Source: Allacma fusca (lineage: Eukaryota > Arthropoda > Collembola > Symphypleona > Sminthuridae). Taken from it: a stretch of 64,000 nucleotides of DNA. How positions within the stretch are numbered: the stretch's first letter is position 1; every line of letters begins with the position of its first letter. The stretch is from assembly GCA_947179485.1 (NCBI GenBank), contig OX359247.1, positions 59,989,131-60,053,130 on the forward strand, given 5' to 3'. The position numbers and the translations under genes are program-made. Of this stretch, positions 58,469 through 64,000 are shown piece after piece. The notes beneath the pieces were generated by a model. That model ran no database searches. It had not been told where the DNA came from and saw only the letters and a list, made by a program, of their open reading frames with translations.

Positions 58469-60250
58469 ATGGAATTAACTGGTAAGAAGAAAACTTCCCA
58501 AGAAGAAATGGCGGAAGTGAAGGAATGGGTGAGCAATTTGGCGGAAGTGGAAGCCAAATTGAGTGGTTTTGAACTCAGTATTGTGAGCCAAGAGTCCGCT
58601 TTAGCTGTCATGCTTAGTGATTGTGATTCATTGCTCGATCGGATCGGCATGATACCTCACCCACATCCAGATTCCGGCCAATCTATTAATCAAAGGGAAG
58701 ATGAGGATGAAGAAAATGATGAAGGTATTTTTCAAACCTCATTTGACTTGATGATGGCTAGGAGAGAGGGAGAGCACTTTTACATCATAAGAGCCCTTTC
58801 TCAACAGGAGCATTATTAGTATCTGGAATATCTGGATACATTTTCACTTAATAATCCTCTATTTTTTTTCCTTGTAAGAGCATTCCACATACTTAAATTT
58901 CACTCCAGTGGGTCCACGTATAAAGGGAGTGCACTGATTTAACGTAGTTAATGTAGTAGCTTGACGTCGTTAAGAGCAATTATGTAGATAGGCCGAAATT
59001 CATCATGTTGATAAAGTTTTAAACGTAAATATTGTAAGCAGGGTACCTGGCAAAGCTAAATTCAGAATGCCGATTGCTACAAACGCAACTACCTCCTGCA
59101 AAACCACTAGGTGAAAATTATTTTTTATTATGTGCATTCATAGTTCGTACTGAATGTATCTGGCTAATGATTTTTAGGTGTATTGTAAAGATGTTTGAAA
59201 ATACCCTGATCACCTTTTTTGATCACCCTGGTGTAATAATTTAGATGACTTTGAAAAATACAAAGATGCAAATGAAAGGAAGCAGCTGAGGAATCTGTTG
59301 TCATCATTTGAACTACAAAATGATTTATCCGCCGCTGGAGAGCATTACTTGATGTCCGATGGTGAAGAGAACGGTGACTTATACACAAATACTTGTAAAG
59401 TGTAGATATTCCTCCCAATCGTAATAAAACCATCCTTATAATGATTATGATTGGCGCTTGTAGAAGTTGCCTCTCGTGAAAAAAAAAAATTTTTGCGTTT
59501 TAGAGAAAATATTTTAATAGGATTCCATAAGAACAAGGATTCTAGTTATGGCATCCCTCCGGAATTTTGAAATTTTCACAAAAATAAGTTAGTTAAGTAA
59601 TTATATGTATGTAGATACTGGGATTTACGTAGAGATTTCAAAACTTCACAATATTAATTATTTGTGATTATTCCGCTGTAACACTATTCCAAAGCTTCTC
59701 TAACGAATTATACCGAATATGGTTTGTTGGAGGTTCTAAAGTTTAATGTTTATTAATGTATTTGAATCAAAATTTGTCATTTTGAGCGTAGTAGGAGCGG
59801 AAAAATATCAGTCTAAAATTGAGACATATGTGGTTTGAATTCGCACATGAGCATGCCGTTCAAGTTAGCTATCATTTGCTAAAGTTTAGTGCCCATGAGC
59901 ACAATAAGAGTTCAGGGTTTGACATTTATGTAGAGATTACAGTACAGTCTGAGTGAGCAATAGTGTCGAGAAATCTATAGCGCTCTAGAATTGTTTGCAT
60001 AGAAAACTCATTCCAGAGTTAGCAGATGCACGATTCTCATAGTAGTAAATGTCTACTAAATTATTTTTGTGGGGGATCGAAAATCTGGAGGTGATATCAT
60101 ATGTTGATTTCTTGTTAGTAAACAGTAAAATAGCATAATATTAATTAACTTTTCGTAGATGCCGTTTATCTTTGTGAGTTCTGCGGGGAGATTCTGAATT
60201 CAAATCAACTGATCCAGCAGCATAAGAATTCTTGCATTTGGGCTTTTTAA
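58469..60250 (+). CDS. Three-exon gene: small coiled-coil/acidic protein with C-terminal UBZ-like zinc finger
   Basis: Exons 58,469-58,724, 59,245-59,373 and 60,159-60,250 join in phase 1 at both introns (gaag|gtattt...ttag|at and aacg|gtgact...gtag|at), each rebuilding a GAT codon. The 158-residue product starts MELTGKKKTSQEEMAEVKEW and has a helical, heptad-like N-terminal half (about 10-60). An acidic segment (QREDEDEENDEDDFE) spans the first junction, and a second helical part (ERKQLRNLLSSFELQ) follows. The end is CEFCGEILNSNQLIQQHKNSC: C134, C137, H150, C154, or C-x2-C-x12-H-x3-C. That spacing resembles UBZ4/TRAF-type fingers, many of which bind ubiquitin. No signal peptide, so probably cytosolic or nuclear. 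AATAAA motifs near 60,412 could serve polyadenylation. I cannot name the orthologue. Confidence 0.75.
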
Positions 60251-60514
60251 AATTCTTTCATTAACTGTGAGCAACAAAGCATTTTCCAAATAGTGCCTTC
60301 ATAATCTCAACCGAATTTTATATAAATTACAGCCCTTAATCGGTGCTTTGTTTGTAGATACCAACATATATTGTATATTTATATGTGATCATTAAATGCA
60401 TTATTTATTCAAATAAATAAATAATTATTCCTGGTGTAATTGACTGTATTATTGTAGTAATACTAGTCATTGACCATATGTATGATCTGTATTGATCTAT
60501 CGGGCTATCTACTA

Positions 60515-60802
60515 CTAACTGCGAAAACTATCAAAGGAGTACAGCCTACCTTGCCTTAATTGACAAATTGCAAGTAGCTCGTGCCCGATAGTACTTTCTT
60601 GTATTATACAATTTCTATGGTTAGCTAAAGTAGATTTCTTGTAACTGTTAGTTTCTACATGCTTTTTGTGTTCATTAATTCTGACCGGTAGAGGACGTCC
60701 TGTTTCTCCAACGTATTTGCAACCTATATACAGCATTGCATATGTAGGATTTTGCGTTCTAAATTTATGGTTTTTAAAATAAACATCTACTACCCGTATC
60801 TG
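60515..60802 (-). pseudogene. Penelope-like element fragment, GIY-YIG endonuclease region
   Basis: An open minus frame of 96 codons contains YAMLYIGCKYVGETGRPLPV followed by RINEHKKHVETNSYKKSTLA and NH. The Y-x-G-x-T-x-R-...-R-x-x-E-H arrangement is the GIY-YIG nuclease signature found at the C-terminus of Penelope-like retroelements. No reverse transcriptase is seen nearby, so this is a 5'-truncated or eroded piece. Confidence 0.65.
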
Positions 60803-61008
60803 TTAAAAAACAACAAATTATTCATCCATTCATGTTATTTCTGACTGACAAGTAACCCACGCCTCATGCCCACTCGGGATCGGAATGAAATTTTGTGGGA
60901 GCTTAGGTACCTGACCCACTGTCCCAGCGAGAGCAAAAGTTTGTGCCATCTCGCCCTGGTTTGCGCGGGATAATCGCGTAGAAGTTTTAAATTTTAATTC
61001 GTGAACAA

Positions 61009-61212
61009 AGGGTCCCCTGTGTCCAACTTAAATTTTTCAATGTTAAATCCCATAAGGAAACTTAATTTTCTTTCACGAAAAAATTAAAATGCATCAAAGC
61101 TAATTAATATCCCTTATAACACAATATAAGCATGTTTGCAAACTTGATTTGGGCCATTTCGCCCTCGTTCCTGGTGGAAACCGGATTTACTTTAGAATTT
61201 TTAAAAAAGATA
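61009..61212 (+). repeat. ~200-bp repeat unit, copy left of the nested transposons
   Basis: The unit runs from agggtccc through taaatcccataag, aattaatatcccttata and gggccatttcgccctcg to aaaaaagata. The next unit starts at 63,240 (ataagggtccccatctgc ... tatcccataagagaac ... cattaatatgccatac). The 2-kb element is therefore inserted exactly at the junction of two tandem units. A shorter relative of the gggccat/cgccct motif occurs at 60,950. Confidence 0.6.
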
Positions 61213-63239
61213 CAGTGCACTCTCGCTATAAGAGGCCTCCGTATAAGAGCATGTTCAATATAAGAGCACTCCCAGGTCCCCCCTATAGGATTGTTGGGCT
61301 GTAAAGTAAATGTAAATGTTCCCTATAAGAGCACCGCTTATAAGAGCATTTTCGATGTAAGAGCTGGTATTTTACATCCTCATGGTAAACAAGATCCATT
61401 ATGAGAGCATATGAGCAGACATCGAAACGTTTATGAAACGTTTGCAGGAAAATCTCACGAACGTGAATGCGCACAATGTACTGAAGTTGGTGACGAGGGA
61501 GCAGACACCCATCACATTATAGATACAATTTATCCTGGCTAATTTGCAAGGATGCATATGAACCTGAATTACTGGATTCTCTGGATACAGTTGAAAATAT
61601 TGTAGACAAATCCCTTGCAATGAATTTTCGGCAGGCTCACATTAGGGTGTCCATATTATTTGAATCCCAAATCAGGACTTATACCTAAAATAAAAAATTG
61701 CTCTAACAGGTGAAATTAGTTCGTAAGAACAAATGAGAACGGATTTTCTACCAGTGTATCTGGGGAGTCCATATCAGTTGCATCAAGGACTTCAAAATAA
61801 TAACTTGAGAAGTTGTGGACTCTTGCCGTCCACATTTATTGTGAAATAGTTCATTTATTTTTCACAACATTCAATGATTGTTTTCTGAATCAATTAATGA
61901 ATAGCTAATTTTAGACAGCATAACGTATTTATCACACAGTACGTTCATATCTGTTTCGATTATTACAACTTTAACTGCTGCTTCTATCTAACTCACTATA
62001 ATTGAACTCATTTTGCAAATTCAGACACTTTAATTATTGTGCAGGTTAGCTTTGAAAAATGTGTAATATATATGAATTGACAACTTTTTAGCCCGTAAAC
62101 ATTTTGAACAACTCTTCTGAAAATTCCACATTTTTTAACCAAGAGTATTACTTTTGTGTAGCCTAAAGTTAGCGAAGATACAATCTTCGAATTTTCACAA
62201 AGTTGTCGCTCTAAGCCAGAAGTATGTACAACCAAAACAATTTAAAGAGTTCAGAAACAGCAACATTTACCTGATTAATAGATTTGACATGATTGTAATA
62301 TTAAAATGTTATTCCTTAAATCCGTTATTCTACCATTTGCCCACTTCAATCGAGTTTTGTAGATACTGCACCAATAGTGACTCACTTTTCCTGCTAGATA
62401 TATTAAAGCTACTCTTTTTCCCGAAGAAAATTGTATGTGCAGTTATTCTTTGACGTTTTAAATATTTAGTATAATACGAGCACTGTTAGATTTTGTAAAT
62501 ATAAATTCACTGATACATATAATAATTATAACCAGTGTTTATAAATATTCCAAACTGTTACCAATTATATGTACTCATAATTTCTCCCGAAATTCACATC
62601 TTTCAAAACATCATCATGAAAATGATTGCAATTTATATAGATACATTATACAAGATTGCGAGTATAGGATAACCAGTAATAGGGCCAATAGGTGGTCTCA
62701 GCAGTTTTCGGTTAGTATTTGTACTATGTACTGGAGAACTTACAGGATATGTATGTACAAATGCCAACAATGGCACGGCATGTTCAGACAATATTGTATT
62801 TTTATTGTTTCTGGGGCAACACTGTAACAACAGATTGCATCAGACCAACTTAAAAACAATATTAGTTTTTGCATTCCAGAAATCAGGACTTTACGCCTAC
62901 TCATCAGGCCATCAGGTGTGCCTATCTCAAATCAGGACAATCCTGATGAAATCAGGACTGATGGACACCCTAGCTCACATTACTGACTATTTCATTCTAA
63001 GCAAACACTAATTCAATAATTGATAATATTTGTAAATAACATTTTATTTTATCCTATAATCTAATGTACTCTGTAATGGCGTTGTCTTATTTAGCCGACT
63101 TCTTAATAATGTAGATCTATGTAATGTATATATTATCACTATTTTAATGTATTTAGATATATGTTCTCTATAGGAGCATACCGTTATAAGAGCGCTTTTG
63201 GCGTGCTTTTATCGGTGCTCTTATAGCGAGAGTGCACTG
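61213..63239. mobile_element. TA-flanked TIR element carrying a nested hAT element
   Basis: Both ends are perfect inverted copies of cagtgcactctcgctataag, flanked by TA (61,211-61,212 and 63,240-63,241). Cttataagagc motifs repeat inside both ends. Without the nested insertion it would be about 690 bp, so it is a nonautonomous element of the family that supplies the small CAGTG MITEs in region 1. The matching empty site at 56,489-56,490 confirms the TA target. Confidence 0.85.
61643..62972. mobile_element. Nested nonautonomous hAT-type element, 8-bp target duplication
   Basis: Exact direct repeats gctcacat flank it (61,635-61,642 and 62,973-62,980). The ends are tagggtgtccat on both sides in inverted orientation. 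Subterminal copies of aaatcaggact and its complement are repeated (several within 62,878-62,965). A 99-codon ORF inside shows no transposase motif. It inserted after the surrounding TA-flanked element. Confidence 0.88.
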
Positions 63240-63420
63240 TATAAGGGTCCCCATCTGCTTTAAAATTTTATATCCCATAAGAGAACTCCATTTTCAAATT
63301 TCGCAAAAAAAATAAAATTGCTAAAAATGCGTAACAGCTCATTAATATGCCATACAACATTATATTAGCAATTAGCACATGTTACCAAACTACACCAGTA
63401 GAATATTAGTGGAAATGTCT
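63240..63420 (+). repeat. ~200-bp repeat unit, copy right of the nested transposons
   Basis: Continues the tandem unit described at 61,009, with agggtcccc, atatcccataagag and cattaatatgccatac in the same order. Confidence 0.55.
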
Positions 63421-63568
63421 TTATTGATTTTAACTTTATACGGTGTGTTTAAAGGCGCGTGAAGTAAACATACAAAAGTTATATATTAATAATGGAGTGG
63501 TATTTCATAATAATGCAGGTATATATAATTAGAAAATATTTACTTATTAATACTTCTAATTGTTAATA

Positions 63569-63637
63569 CAGTGAATTTCCTATATAGTGGTTTCCAAGGG
63601 AGTAACAAATTCCTGCCACTATAAAGGGATGCCACTG
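63569..63637. mobile_element. Minimal 69-bp MITE with TA duplication
   Basis: Flanked by TA. The left end is cagtgaatttcctatatagt; the right end read inward is cagtggcatccctttatagt. Only the two ends remain, with almost no middle. Confidence 0.65.
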
Positions 63638-64000
63638 TATGTTACTAATGGTTAACTATATACTATTAATGTTTTTAGACAATAACTGTAACTAAACACA
63701 TTTATAAATATATTTATTTTTACAGAATACTCAAAATTATGAGGTATGCTAAGCTTCATTGAGTTTAAGATGTTCAGTAACCTTAGGTTTCCTCATACTA
63801 TTAATAATATTAGTCGTAACAAACTTTTAGACTGCAAGGTCACCATTCCAGAAACCAAAATCCTGGAATTATGGCAATGGGAATTACTTCCAATGAGTAC
63901 TCTGCGGTTTTTTCACAATGAGGTTTTGCTTGACTGTCTGTTTAATGTCATTTTAAATCTTCAATATAATAATTCAATTTATTTAAAAAAACCAGCACGA
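63638..64000. other. Noncoding end of window
   Basis: AT-rich; no gene or clear repeat recognised. Confidence 0.4.

Overview
The window reads as nuclear DNA of an arthropod, most likely a crustacean and plausibly a caligid sea louse such as Lepeophtheirus. This placement is an inference from pattern recognition, not a database match. The supporting signs are AT-rich sequence, GT-AG introns, very dense (GA/CT)n and (CA/GT)n microsatellites, many small transposons with terminal inverted repeats, and Diedel-like secreted proteins, a family known from insects. Nothing looks prokaryotic or viral: there are no operons, no CRISPR and no compact gene packing.

Region 1 (1 to about 44 kb) is almost gene-free and looks like giant introns or intergenic DNA. 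It holds a 30-bp minisatellite at the left edge, about twenty GA/CT or CA/GT microsatellites, many short TA-flanked CAGTG-ended MITEs, an hAT-type element with an 8-bp target duplication (18.0-18.9 kb) and a larger TA-flanked element (24.9-25.7 kb). The best isolated exon is at 23,222-23,340 (+); weaker exon candidates lie at 11.0-13.1 kb (+) and 31.75-31.84 kb (-). A palindromic TCF/LEF-type site with a C-clamp-like helper motif lies at 26.94 kb. A decayed, spliced DUF4806-family-like gene lies at 35.2-36.2 kb.

Region 2 (about 42-55 kb) is a small island of secreted-protein genes. It contains a candidate cysteine-rich peptide (42.4 kb), two mutually exclusive small-gene models around a GGAGGAGACGC repeat (45.2-45.8 kb), a diverged Diedel-like copy (46.5-46.9 kb, -), a convincing Diedel-like gene (50.36-50.71 kb, +) with a TATA box and probable 5' noncoding exon upstream, and a secreted heparin-lyase/polysaccharide-lyase-like protein with an uninterrupted coding region (53.85-54.63 kb, -). 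If the caligid guess is right, secreted proteins that could act on immunity or on glycans are the most interesting content here. The two Diedel-like copies point away from each other and share homology beyond the stop codon of one of them.

Region 3 (55-64 kb) holds a second TA-flanked element, a 200-N assembly gap, a three-exon gene for a 158-residue protein ending in a C-x2-C-x12-H-x3-C zinc finger, a GIY-YIG fragment of a Penelope-like element, and a nested transposon stack. In the stack, an hAT-type element with 8-bp target duplication sits inside a TA-flanked element, which in turn sits inside a roughly 200-bp-unit repeat. A paralogous empty site lies in the same window.

The most reliable calls are the Diedel-like gene, the lyase-like gene, the zinc-finger gene (intron phases join perfectly) and the transposons with exact target duplications.
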